From: Acidimicrobiales bacterium
GTDB lineage: Bacteria > Actinomycetota > Acidimicrobiia > Acidimicrobiales > VFJN01
Reading direction: 5' to 3'
Assembly (NCBI GenBank): GCA_016936035.1
Contig: JAFGPU010000144.1
Location: forward strand, 1 to 5,284
Length of the DNA stretch: 5,284 bases
The notes beneath the pieces are model-generated. The model worked only from the letters and a program-made list of their open reading frames with translations, made no database searches and was not told the origin of the DNA. The first letter of the stretch is position 1, and each line of letters starts with the position of its first letter. A program made the position numbers and the translations under genes. Of the stretch, positions 1 through 5,284 are shown in pieces.

Positions 1-1
1 C

Positions 2-958
2 CTGGTCGAGCCGACCGCCGGCACCGTGTGGCTGGGGGGCACCGACATCCGCTCGTTGCCCGTGCACGAGCTGCGCCGCGGCATCGGTTACGTCATCCAG
101 CAGGCGGGCCTGTTCCCCCATCGCAAGGTGCGCGACAACATCGCGACGGTCCCCCAGCTGCTCGGGTGGTCCCGGGCCCGCATCACCGAGCGGGTGGCCG
201 AGCTCGCCGAGCTGCTCGACCTCGACGGCGCGCTCCTCGGCCGGTACCCCGCGGCGCTGTCGGGCGGCCAGCAGCAGCGGGTCGGGGTGGCGCGGGCGCT
301 GGCCGCCGATCCTCCGGTGCTGCTCATGGACGAGCCGTACTCGGCGGTCGACCCCATCGTGCGGGCCCGGCTGCAGGACGACCTGCTCGAGCTGCAGCGG
401 CGGGTGCAGAAGACGATCGTGCTCGTCACCCACGACATCGACGAGGCCATCAAGCTGGCCGACCGCATCGCCATCCTCGACGTCGGCGGGGCGCTCCAGC
501 AGGTCGGCCCGCCCGAGGAACTGCTGCGGGCACCGGCCGGCGACTTCGTCGCCGACTTCCTCGGCCACGACCGCGGCATCAAGCGGCTGTCGCTCATGCG
601 CGTCGCGCAGGCCAACCTCACCCGGGGCCCGGTGGTCGCACCGTCGGCGACGTCCGCCGAGGCGCAGGCGGTGATGGCCGCCGAAGACACCGACTGGGTG
701 GCGGTGTGCGACGGCGACCGGCTGCGCGGCTGGGTCGGGCGCGAGCAGCTGGACGGCACCGCCACGGTGGCCGAGGTGCCGGCGCGACCGTTCGCCGCGG
801 TCGTGCACCCCGGAACCACGCTCAAGGCCGCCCTGGACGTCATCGTCACGTCCCGCACCCGGGTCGCCGTGGTCGTCGACGACACCCCCACCGGCGACGG
901 TGGCCCCTACCTGGGCATGCTGACCATCGACGACCTGGCGGAAGGTGTCACCCGGTGA
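2..958 (+). CDS. Osmoprotectant (OpuC/ProU-type) ABC transporter ATPase with C-terminal CBS pair, 5' partial
   Basis: This is the cytoplasmic ATPase that powers import through the two permeases that follow. The window holds 318 residues in frame 2; the start, Walker A and roughly the first 50 residues lie upstream. Counting from the first visible codon: the family-typical LVEPTAGTV (1-9), Q-loop GYVIQQAGLFPH (29-40, Q33), signature LSGGQ (87-91), Walker B VLLMDE (106-111), D-loop SAVDP (114-118) and switch His in LVTHD (H144). All visible catalytic motifs are intact. The block GYVIQQxGLFPH and the DPIVR that follows Walker B are typical of the OpuCA/ProV quaternary-amine subfamily. Residues about 207-317 look like a tandem CBS pair, with a GWVGREQL-type end to the first and LGMLTIDDL to the second, as in OpuCA. 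In relatives CBS pairs sense ionic strength or c-di-AMP; that role here is inference. The stop overlaps the next start (GTGA). Confidence 0.93.
   Translation: MVEPTAGTVWLGGTDIRSLPVHELRRGIGYVIQQAGLFPHRKVRDNIATVPQLLGWSRARITERVAELAELLDLDGALLGRYPAALSGGQQQRVGVARALAADPPVLLMDEPYSAVDPIVRARLQDDLLELQRRVQKTIVLVTHDIDEAIKLADRIAILDVGGALQQVGPPEELLRAPAGDFVADFLGHDRGIKRLSLMRVAQANLTRGPVVAPSATSAEAQAVMAAEDTDWVAVCDGDRLRGWVGREQLDGTATVAEVPARPFAAVVHPGTTLKAALDVIVTSRTRVAVVVDDTPTGDGGPYLGMLTIDDLAEGVTR
940..945 (+). promoter_or_regulatory. Ribosome binding site for the first permease
   Basis: GGAAGG lies inside the end of the ATPase gene, nine bases before the GTG at 955. It supports that GTG as the true permease start, rather than the in-frame GTG three codons later, and shows that the overlap junction has its own ribosome entry signal. 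Confidence 0.6.
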
Positions 959-1674
959 ACCCCGTGCTGCTGGCGGCCGACGAGCCCCTCATCCGCTGGG
1001 ACCGCATCGACGCCGAGCAGATCGTCGAGCTGCTCTGGAAGCACCTCTCCCTCACGGCCACGGCGGTCGCCGTCGGGTTCGCGATCTCGATGGCGCTGGC
1101 GCTCGTTGCGGTCCGCTGGCGGTGGACGTACGAGCCGCTGGCCGGCATCTCCAGCGCGCTGTACGCCATCCCCAGCCTGGCGTTGTTCGGCATCCTGGTG
1201 TCGATCCCGTTCTTCGGCCTGGGGTTCCGCACCGCCGAGGTGGCGCTCGTCAGCTACACGCTGCTGATCCTGCTGCGCAACATCGTGGCGGGCCTCGACG
1301 GCGTGCCGCCGGCCGCCCGCGAGGCCGCCGACGGCATGGGGTACGAGCCGTGGCGGCGGCTGCTCCGGGTCGACCTGCCGCTGGCCACCCCGGCGATCGT
1401 CGCCGGCCTGCGCATCGCCACCGTCACCACGGTCGGCCTGGTGACCGTCACCGCCCTGGTGGGCGAGGGCGGCTTCGGCTACCTCATCAACGACGGGCTG
1501 TCGCGCGACTTCCCCACCCCGATCGTCGTGGGCACGGTGCTGTCGGTGGCGCTGGCCGTGGCCTTCGACCTCGCCTTCGTCGTGGTGGAGCGCCTGCTCA
1601 CGCCCTGGGCCCGGGCCCGCGCCCCCCAGGGCCCCGACGGCCGCGGCGCCCGCGCGGCGGGAACGGGCGCATGA
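955..1674 (+). CDS. Osmoprotectant ABC transporter permease (first, OpuCB/ProW-like)
   Basis: A 239-residue integral membrane subunit forming half of the translocation channel. About five hydrophobic segments are visible, near residues 32-53, 63-90, 94-113, 145-169 and 189-213. The cytoplasmic EAA loop that docks on the ATPase is clear: GVPPAAREAADGMGYEP (116-132), then a basic stretch and LPLATPAIVAGLR (141-153). The phrase ALVGEGGFGYLINDGL (167-182) is characteristic of the glycine betaine/OpuC permease family. The start is the GTG that overlaps the ATPase stop by four bases, backed by GGAAGG nine bases upstream. The open frame extends far upstream inside the ATPase gene, but that part is Arg/Pro/Gly-rich shadow translation. 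The last 20 or so residues are a polar, Gly/Arg/Ala-rich cytoplasmic tail. The gene ends in an ATGA overlap with the second permease. Family is secure; the exact substrate is not shown by this subunit. Confidence 0.93.
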   Translation: MNPVLLAADEPLIRWDRIDAEQIVELLWKHLSLTATAVAVGFAISMALALVAVRWRWTYEPLAGISSALYAIPSLALFGILVSIPFFGLGFRTAEVALVSYTLLILLRNIVAGLDGVPPAAREAADGMGYEPWRRLLRVDLPLATPAIVAGLRIATVTTVGLVTVTALVGEGGFGYLINDGLSRDFPTPIVVGTVLSVALAVAFDLAFVVVERLLTPWARARAPQGPDGRGARAAGTGA

Positions 1675-2405
1675 CCGAGTCGCTGCGCCAGATGTGGGAC
1701 TACCTGTCCAGCGACGCGGCCTGGTCGGGCCGCAACGGGCTCGTCGCGCTGACGTGGGCGCACATCCAGATCTCGGTCGTCGCCATGCTCATCGCCGGCG
1801 CGGTCGCGGTGCCCGGGGGCATCGTGATGGGGCACACCCGGCGTGGCGCGCTGGTGGTGATGTCGATCGTCAACATCGGTCGGGCCGTGCCGTCGTTCGC
1901 GATCATCGCCCTGGTGCTGCCGTTCTCGCTGCGCTACGGGTTCGGGCTCGGCTTCTGGCCCACCATCGTGGCGCTGGTCCTGCTCGGCATCCCGCCGATC
2001 TTCACCAACACCTACACGGGCGTGCGCGACGTGCCCGTCGAGGCGGTCGAGGCCGCCCGGGGCATGGGCATGCGGGCGGGCGAGCTGGTGCGTCGCGTCG
2101 AGGTGCCGGTGGCGGTACCGCTCATCATCACCGGCCTGCGGGTGTCAGCGGTCCAGGTGGTGGCCACCGCTGCGCTGGCCCCGCTGGTGGGCTACCGCAA
2201 CCTGGGCACGCCGATCGTCACCGGCTTCACCAGCCCCGACAAGGGCCCGATGCTCGCGGGAGCCATCGCGGTGGCCCTGCTGGCCCTCGTCACCGACGGC
2301 CTGTTCGTCCTCGCGGAGCGGGTCCTGGTTCCCTGGCGGCGTCCGGCGGGCCGCACCGACGACGCCACGGTGATCGGTGAGGAGGCCGCACTGGCGGGGA
2401 CGTGA
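1671..2405 (+). CDS. Osmoprotectant ABC transporter permease (second, OpuCD/ProW-like)
   Basis: A 244-residue membrane subunit, the probable heterodimer partner of the preceding permease. Hydrophobic segments lie near residues 29-53, 58-85, 95-113, 148-173 and 193-217. The EAA loop reads VRDVPVEAVEAARGMGM (118-134), followed by VEVPVAVPLIITGLR (143-157). The region LAPLVGYRNLGTPIVTGF (169-186) corresponds to the Gly-rich segment of the first permease but is clearly diverged, so the two are paralogous rather than a recent duplication. The start is ATG in an ATGA overlap with the first permease stop. The upstream GGGAA (1659-1663) is a weak Shine-Dalgarno, so translation is probably coupled. 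The C-terminal 20 residues or so are a polar cytoplasmic tail. The stop TGA itself overlaps a GTG that is in frame with the lipoprotein gene downstream. Confidence 0.93.
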   Translation: MTESLRQMWDYLSSDAAWSGRNGLVALTWAHIQISVVAMLIAGAVAVPGGIVMGHTRRGALVVMSIVNIGRAVPSFAIIALVLPFSLRYGFGLGFWPTIVALVLLGIPPIFTNTYTGVRDVPVEAVEAARGMGMRAGELVRRVEVPVAVPLIITGLRVSAVQVVATAALAPLVGYRNLGTPIVTGFTSPDKGPMLAGAIAVALLALVTDGLFVLAERVLVPWRRPAGRTDDATVIGEEAALAGT

Positions 2406-2440
2406 CCGCCTCCGATGTTCGACGACAGCTACCCCTCCGG

Positions 2441-2448
2441 GGAAAGGA
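2441..2448 (+). promoter_or_regulatory. Strong ribosome binding site deciding the lipoprotein start
   Basis: GGAAAGGA sits seven bases before the ATG at 2456 and is the best Shine-Dalgarno in the window. It favours this ATG over the upstream in-frame GTG at 2402, which has no well-spaced site (GAGGAGG at 2379-2385 is 16 bases away, GGGGA at 2396-2400 is only one base away). A 4-bp stem CCCC/GGGG with a TCC loop (2432-2442) overlaps its left edge. Confidence 0.75.
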
Positions 2449-2455
2449 CAGACCC

Positions 2456-3403
2456 ATGACACGACACATCAAGGTGCTCGGTGCCGTGCTGGCGCTCAGC
2501 CTGCTGGGCGCGGCGTGCGGCGACGACGACGACCAGACCGAGACCGGGTCCGGTGACCCGTCGGGGGCGGACATCCCCGACGGGCCCGACATCACGATCG
2601 GCGCCCAGGACTTCGGCGAGTCGCTGATCCTCGCGGAGATCTACGAGGGCGCCCTCGACAGCGCCGGCTACGAGGCCGACACCCAGGAGCTCGGCGGCTT
2701 CCGCGACCTGCTGCTCGGTGCGTTCGAATCGGGTGAGGTGAACCTGGCGCCCGACTACGTCGCCTCGAACCTCGAGTTCCTCAACGACCAGGCGGGCGAG
2801 GCCACCGGCGACGTCGACGAGACGTTCGCCGCCCTCGAGCCCCGGCTGGAGGAGATGGGCCTGGTCGGGCTCACGCCGTCCGACGCGGTGAACACCAACG
2901 CCTTCGTCGTCACCGAGGAGACCTCCGACGACCTCGGCATCACCACGCTCTCCGACCTGGCCGAGAACGGCGCCGACCTCACCCTCGGCGGCCCTGCGGA
3001 CTGCGAGTCGAACCCGTTCTGCATCCCCGGCCTGCAGTCGGTGTACGGCCTCGACATGTCCGAGAACTTCACCCCCCTCGACGCCGGCCTGGTGGCGACC
3101 TCGCTCGAGGAGGGCGCCATCGACGTGGGCCTGCTGTTCTCGACCGATGGTCGCATCGCCTCGGAGGGCTGGGTGCTGCTCGAGGACGACCAGGGGATGC
3201 TGGCTGCCGACAACGTGTTCCCGGTCGTGGCCGAGGAGGTCGTCGAGGCCTACGGCGACGACTTGACGGGGCTGCTCGACGAGATCTCGGCCGAGCTCAC
3301 CACCGACGGCCTGATCGAGCTCAACAAGCGCTACGACGTCGACAAGGAGGACGCCGAGGACATCGCCGCCGACTGGCTCGCCGACCACGGCTTCGCCGAC
3401 TGA
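2456..3403 (+). CDS. Osmoprotectant ABC transporter substrate-binding lipoprotein (OpuAC/ProX-like)
   Basis: A 315-residue extracytoplasmic binding protein, likely lipid-anchored, that delivers ligand to the two permeases. The signal peptide has a basic n-region (MTRHIK), a hydrophobic core (7-17) and a loose lipobox GAAC with the lipidated Cys at 21, followed by a DDDD linker. The mature part follows the OpuAC fold. ITIGAQDFGESLILAEIY (46-63) starts lobe one, and VNLAPDYVASNLEFLN (95-110) matches the family DxxPEYxGTxxxxLN region. The block from D182 to Y197 carries two Cys (183, 189) suited to a disulfide. AIDVGLLFSTDGRI (221-234) and ADNVFPVV (251-258) are the late lobe motifs. Quaternary amines such as glycine betaine or choline are the family's usual ligands; the ligand here is unproven because the aromatic positions differ from OpuCC. 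The ATG at 2456 is chosen on its strong Shine-Dalgarno and a normal signal peptide; a GTG at 2402 would add 18 residues. The gene is last in the operon, just before a terminator. Confidence 0.93.
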   Translation: MTRHIKVLGAVLALSLLGAACGDDDDQTETGSGDPSGADIPDGPDITIGAQDFGESLILAEIYEGALDSAGYEADTQELGGFRDLLLGAFESGEVNLAPDYVASNLEFLNDQAGEATGDVDETFAALEPRLEEMGLVGLTPSDAVNTNAFVVTEETSDDLGITTLSDLAENGADLTLGGPADCESNPFCIPGLQSVYGLDMSENFTPLDAGLVATSLEEGAIDVGLLFSTDGRIASEGWVLLEDDQGMLAADNVFPVVAEEVVEAYGDDLTGLLDEISAELTTDGLIELNKRYDVDKEDAEDIAADWLADHGFAD

Positions 3404-3436
3404 CCCAGTCTGACGCGGTCCGCCCTCCGCACCGTT

Positions 3437-3482
3437 CGGGCGTCGCCCACCGCAGGTATCGGCGGTGGGCGGCGCCCGTTTT
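3437..3482 (+). terminator. Rho-independent terminator of the ABC transporter operon
   Basis: A 17-bp stem pairs 3437-3453 with 3462-3478, with one G-U wobble (T3443 opposite G3472). It has an 8-base loop (AGGTATCG, 3454-3461) and is followed directly by TTTT (3479-3482). It begins 33 bases after the lipoprotein stop. The left flank on the opposite strand gives no T-run, so it works on the + strand only. The long GC-only stem makes it a strong candidate despite the short T-run. Confidence 0.85.
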
Positions 3483-3486
3483 GCGT

Positions 3487-3492
3487 TAGACC
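3487..3492 (+). promoter_or_regulatory. Possible -10 element for leaderless pdxH transcription
   Basis: TAGACC lies seven bases before the pdxH GTG at 3500, the spacing expected if transcription starts at the G of the start codon. It matches the TANNNT pattern only in part, since the last T is missing. The matching -35 region would fall inside the right arm of the terminator stem and shows no recognisable hexamer. This is an inference from spacing and from the absence of a Shine-Dalgarno. Confidence 0.25.
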
Positions 3493-3499
3493 CAGTGGC

Positions 3500-4153
3500 G
3501 TGGACCTTTCCGAGCTGGCCGAGCTGCGCCAGGAGTACACCTACGCCGGCCTCGACGAGGACGCGCTGGCCCCCGACCCGGTCGAGCAGTTCCGCCGCTG
3601 GTTCGCGGCGTGGCACGAGGTCGCGGTCGGCGATCCCAACGCGATGGTGGTCACCACCGCCACGCCCGACGGGCGGCCGTCGGCGCGCACCGTGCTGCTG
3701 CGCGCCCTCGACGACGCCGGGTTCGTGTTCTTCACCAACCACGACAGCCGCAAGGGGAGGGAGCTGGCCGCCAACCCGCACGCCGCGCTGCTCTTCCCGT
3801 GGCACCCCCTGGGCCGGCAGGTCATCGTCGAGGGCCCGGCGGCCCCGCTCGACGCCCCCGCGTCCGACGCCTACTGGGCCACGCGCCCGCGGGCCAGCCA
3901 GATCGCCGCGCTCGCCTCGCCCCAGAGCCAGCCCGTCGCCGACCGCGCCGCGCTCGACCGGCGCTGGGACGACCTCGAGGCCGACCTCGCCGGCGCGCCG
4001 GTGCCGCGGCCGCCGCACTGGGGCGGGTTCCGGGTCGCGCACGAGCGGGTCGAGTTCTGGCAGGGCCGCGAGCGTCGCCTGCACGACCGGCTCGTCTACC
4101 TCCGCGATCCGGCGCAGCCGTCGGGTTGGCGCATCGTGCGCCTGGCCCCGTAG
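3500..4153 (+). CDS. pdxH: Pyridoxine/pyridoxamine 5'-phosphate oxidase
   Basis: A cytoplasmic, FMN-dependent, homodimeric enzyme that oxidises pyridoxine or pyridoxamine 5'-phosphate to pyridoxal 5'-phosphate with O2, the last step of B6 synthesis and salvage. At 217 residues it is about the length of E. coli PdxH (218). Motifs run in family order: RTVLLR (63-68), GFVFFTN (74-80), SRKG (83-86), LGRQV (104-108), Y125 and R129 in YWATRP, S133, SPQSQP (140-145), then the C-terminal signature WGGFRV (174-179), EFWQGR (185-190) and RLHDR (193-197). The C-terminal block separates true PdxH from general FMN-binding split-barrel proteins. Aligned to E. coli by eye, the phosphate-contacting K72 is Arg68 and Y82 is Phe78; the other ligand positions are kept. 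The start is GTG with no Shine-Dalgarno, 17 bases past a terminator; the protein beginning MDLSELAELR fits the family. It is probably a single-gene unit. It converges on the ccdA-like gene with a 46-base gap. Confidence 0.95.
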   Translation: MDLSELAELRQEYTYAGLDEDALAPDPVEQFRRWFAAWHEVAVGDPNAMVVTTATPDGRPSARTVLLRALDDAGFVFFTNHDSRKGRELAANPHAALLFPWHPLGRQVIVEGPAAPLDAPASDAYWATRPRASQIAALASPQSQPVADRAALDRRWDDLEADLAGAPVPRPPHWGGFRVAHERVEFWQGRERRLHDRLVYLRDPAQPSGWRIVRLAP

Positions 4154-4199
4154 CGGCAGCGGGACACCGCCGCCCCGCGGGGCGCGTGCGCAGGCGCGC
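4154..4199. other. Convergent intergenic gap with GC hairpins, no clear terminator
   Basis: These 46 bases separate the convergent stops of pdxH and the ccdA-like gene. They contain a perfect 14-base palindrome (4171-4184, centred on CCCCGCGGGG) and an overlapping, mutually exclusive 5-bp stem (4182-4186 with 4195-4199). Neither is followed by a T-run on either strand, so a standard intrinsic terminator is not supported. One of them could still slow polymerase or mark a Rho-dependent end. Confidence 0.3.
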
Positions 4200-5084
4200 T
4201 CAGGCGGCGGAGGACGGGTCGCGGCGGGTACGGGCGTAGCGCACGGCGACGACGGTGCCCGCCAGCAGGACGGCCACGACCACCCCGATGCGCACCGAAC
4301 CCACGTCGTTGATCCACTCGGTGGCGTCGGACGACCAGCCGGTGACCACGTCGGTGATGTTGGAGCCGGGCACCGCGCCGGCCTGCCCCAGGCGGGTCTC
4401 GAGCCACCCGTAGTACGCGACGTAGGCACCCGCCAGGGCGACGAGGCCGCCGGAGACCCGACCGATGTAGGGCTGCACGCGCCGGAGGGCGCGCACGATC
4501 GAGGTGCGGGCGAGCGCCATGCCGACGGTGAGCGCGAGCAGCACCAGGGTCATGCCGAGGCCGTAGACGGCGAACACCAGCACGCCCTCGACGATCGAGT
4601 CGTTGCTCATCGTGCCGGCCACCGCGCCGAGGAACAGCGGCAGGGTGCACCCGATGGAGGCGATGGCGTACGACACGCCGAACACGAACATCGACCCGAC
4701 CGTGCGCTCGCGCCCCCCGCGGTCGAGCTTGGGCAGCCGCACGTTGAGCTCGAACCCGAACAGCATCGCCAGCCCGAGAGCGAACAGGGCGAGCCCGATG
4801 ACGATCGAGATCCACGGCATGGTCTCGTAGACCGGCAGCGACGTCAGCTTGACGGCCGTGCCGGCGAGGGCGAACACCGCGAGGAACCCGGCGGCGACGG
4901 CGCCGGCCACCCGCATGGCCCGGGCGACGCCGGCGCGCGGGACCTCGGCCTCGGCATCGTCGAGCCCCAGGAAGTACGACAGGTAGGCGGGCAGCATGGC
5001 GAAGCCGCACGGGTTCACCGTGGCCACCATGCCCAGGCCCAGGTAGTAGGCCCACGCCTGGTCGGGGCCGAGGGCGGCGATCAC
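4200..5084 (-). CDS. ccdA: CcdA-family cytochrome c biogenesis / thiol-disulfide electron transfer membrane protein
   Basis: A 294-residue polytopic membrane protein of the CcdA/DsbD transmembrane-domain family. It passes electrons from cytoplasmic thioredoxin to extracytoplasmic thioredoxin-like partners through a membrane-embedded Cys pair. Both Cys are present: VNPCGFAMLP (C26, first helix) and SIGCTLPLFLG (C146, fourth helix), each with the usual Pro nearby. Hydrophobic segments lie near residues 13-38, 58-79, 90-111, 131-155, 167-191 and 209-228, giving the standard six. A polar stretch (229-264) follows, then a seventh segment (265-283) and a basic tail beyond the usual six-helix core. 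The start is a GTG that overlaps the stop of the upstream TlpA-like gene (GTGA), with no strong Shine-Dalgarno, suggesting coupled translation. The partner gene supports a reducing-pathway role. Whether it serves cytochrome c maturation or another thiol client cannot be told here, so the symbol marks the family. Confidence 0.88.
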   Translation of the reverse strand: MIAALGPDQAWAYYLGLGMVATVNPCGFAMLPAYLSYFLGLDDAEAEVPRAGVARAMRVAGAVAAGFLAVFALAGTAVKLTSLPVYETMPWISIVIGLALFALGLAMLFGFELNVRLPKLDRGGRERTVGSMFVFGVSYAIASIGCTLPLFLGAVAGTMSNDSIVEGVLVFAVYGLGMTLVLLALTVGMALARTSIVRALRRVQPYIGRVSGGLVALAGAYVAYYGWLETRLGQAGAVPGSNITDVVTGWSSDATEWINDVGSVRIGVVVAVLLAGTVVAVRYARTRRDPSSAA

Positions 5085-5284
5085 GCCGCGACCCCGAACA
5101 GGTCGCTGATCCGGTCGCGCAGCTCGTCCTCGGTGAGCGGCCCGCTGTGGACGTCGACCACCTCGCCGCCCGCGTCGATGAACACCGTGGTGGGCATCGC
5201 CAGGCCGCCGAAGTAGGTGAGAGCGCTGGCGTCCGGGTCGTCGAAGGTGGGATAGGTCACCCCGGTCGACGCCACGGTGTCGAG
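5081..5284 (-). CDS. TlpA/ResA-like extracytoplasmic thioredoxin-fold protein, 5' partial
   Basis: Only the last 67 residues are in the window; the N-terminus, with any signal peptide or anchor and the expected CxxC active site, lies beyond base 5284. The visible part reads as the second half of a TlpA/ResA thioredoxin fold: GVTYPTFDDPD (7-17), a YFGGLAMPTTVFID stretch (22-35) carrying the cis-Pro of thioredoxins at P29, then a beta-turn GGEVVDVHSG and a C-terminal helix TEDELRDRISDLF. Pro at the cis position followed by Thr-Thr and FID is typical of TlpA-like proteins. Its stop overlaps the GTG of the ccdA-like gene by four bases, so the two are probably co-translated and work as a pair, the membrane protein keeping this protein reduced. 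A GTG at 5275 would give a 64-residue protein, but it falls in the middle of the fold and is not a credible start. Confidence 0.85.
   Translation of the reverse strand, partial: LDTVASTGVTYPTFDDPDASALTYFGGLAMPTTVFIDAGGEVVDVHSGPLTEDELRDRISDLFGVAA

Noticed and set aside
28..954. Long upstream extension of the first permease frame inside the ATPase gene
   Set aside because: The ATPase reading frame holds all ABC motifs here; the permease frame is Arg/Ala/Pro-rich and becomes membrane-protein-like only after the GTG at 955.
1602..1632. 8-bp inverted repeat (GCCCTGGG / CCCAGGGC) with a 15-base loop near the end of the first permease gene, considered as a processing or attenuation hairpin
   Set aside because: It lies within coding sequence, has no T-run, and such GC inverted repeats arise readily by chance in this composition.
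2519..2533. GAC-type triplet run after the lipobox, considered as a microsatellite
   Set aside because: Only about four repeats, encoding the acidic linker that commonly follows the lipidated Cys in actinobacterial lipoproteins.
2429..4429. A 666-codon open frame on the minus strand across the lipoprotein gene, the terminator and pdxH
   Set aside because: It runs antisense to two well-supported genes; its translation is Val/Gly/Arg-rich low-complexity sequence with no recognisable domain. Long shadow frames are expected at this GC content.
4603..4830. 75-codon plus-strand open frame with ATG start
   Set aside because: It lies antisense to the membrane core of the ccdA-like gene, with no ribosome site and no recognisable protein.
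3465..5216. A 583-codon plus-strand open frame covering pdxH out of frame and the antisense of the ccdA-like gene
   Set aside because: The product is Arg/Gly/His-rich with no family motif, and it crosses a convergent gene pair with clear protein signatures in other frames.

Overview
The window looks like chromosomal DNA from a high-GC actinobacterium. G or C dominates third codon positions, GTG starts are common, and most gene junctions within operons are 4-base overlaps. The lipoprotein has a Gram-positive style signal peptide followed by an Asp-rich linker. The style (Cys-Gly-Asp-Asp-Asp lipoprotein, leaderless-looking GTG start) would fit Acidimicrobiia, but that placement is a guess from general impression, not from a marker gene. 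No mobile element, CRISPR array, tRNA or rRNA is visible.

Bases 2-3403, + strand: a four-gene ABC importer of the OpuC/ProU/osmoprotectant family. It runs ATPase with a C-terminal CBS pair (5' end off the window), permease, permease, substrate-binding lipoprotein. The first three genes are joined by GTGA and ATGA stop-start overlaps, so one polycistronic mRNA with translational coupling is likely. The lipoprotein gene has its own strong Shine-Dalgarno after a 50-base gap. The lipoprotein would capture a compatible solute such as glycine betaine, choline or a relative outside the membrane. The two permeases form the channel, the ATPase drives import, and the CBS pair could gate it. A strong intrinsic terminator (3437-3482) closes the operon.

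Bases 3500-4153, + strand: pdxH, pyridoxine/pyridoxamine 5'-phosphate oxidase, a vitamin B6 enzyme. Its GTG start lies only 17 bases after the terminator T-run and has no Shine-Dalgarno, so a leaderless transcript is plausible.

Bases 4200-5284, - strand, convergent with pdxH: a two-gene thiol-redox operon. A TlpA/ResA-like thioredoxin-fold protein (only its C-terminal 67 residues are in the window) overlaps a CcdA-type membrane electron carrier by GTGA. Together they would carry reducing power across the membrane to extracytoplasmic thiols, for example in cytochrome c maturation.

Most of this is ordinary housekeeping and transport content. I found no convincing undescribed system. The points worth a second look are small: the tightly packed terminator/pdxH start, a second possible start for the lipoprotein, the reshaped ligand-site motifs in the lipoprotein, two substitutions in PdxH cofactor-binding positions, and a C-terminal extension on CcdA.
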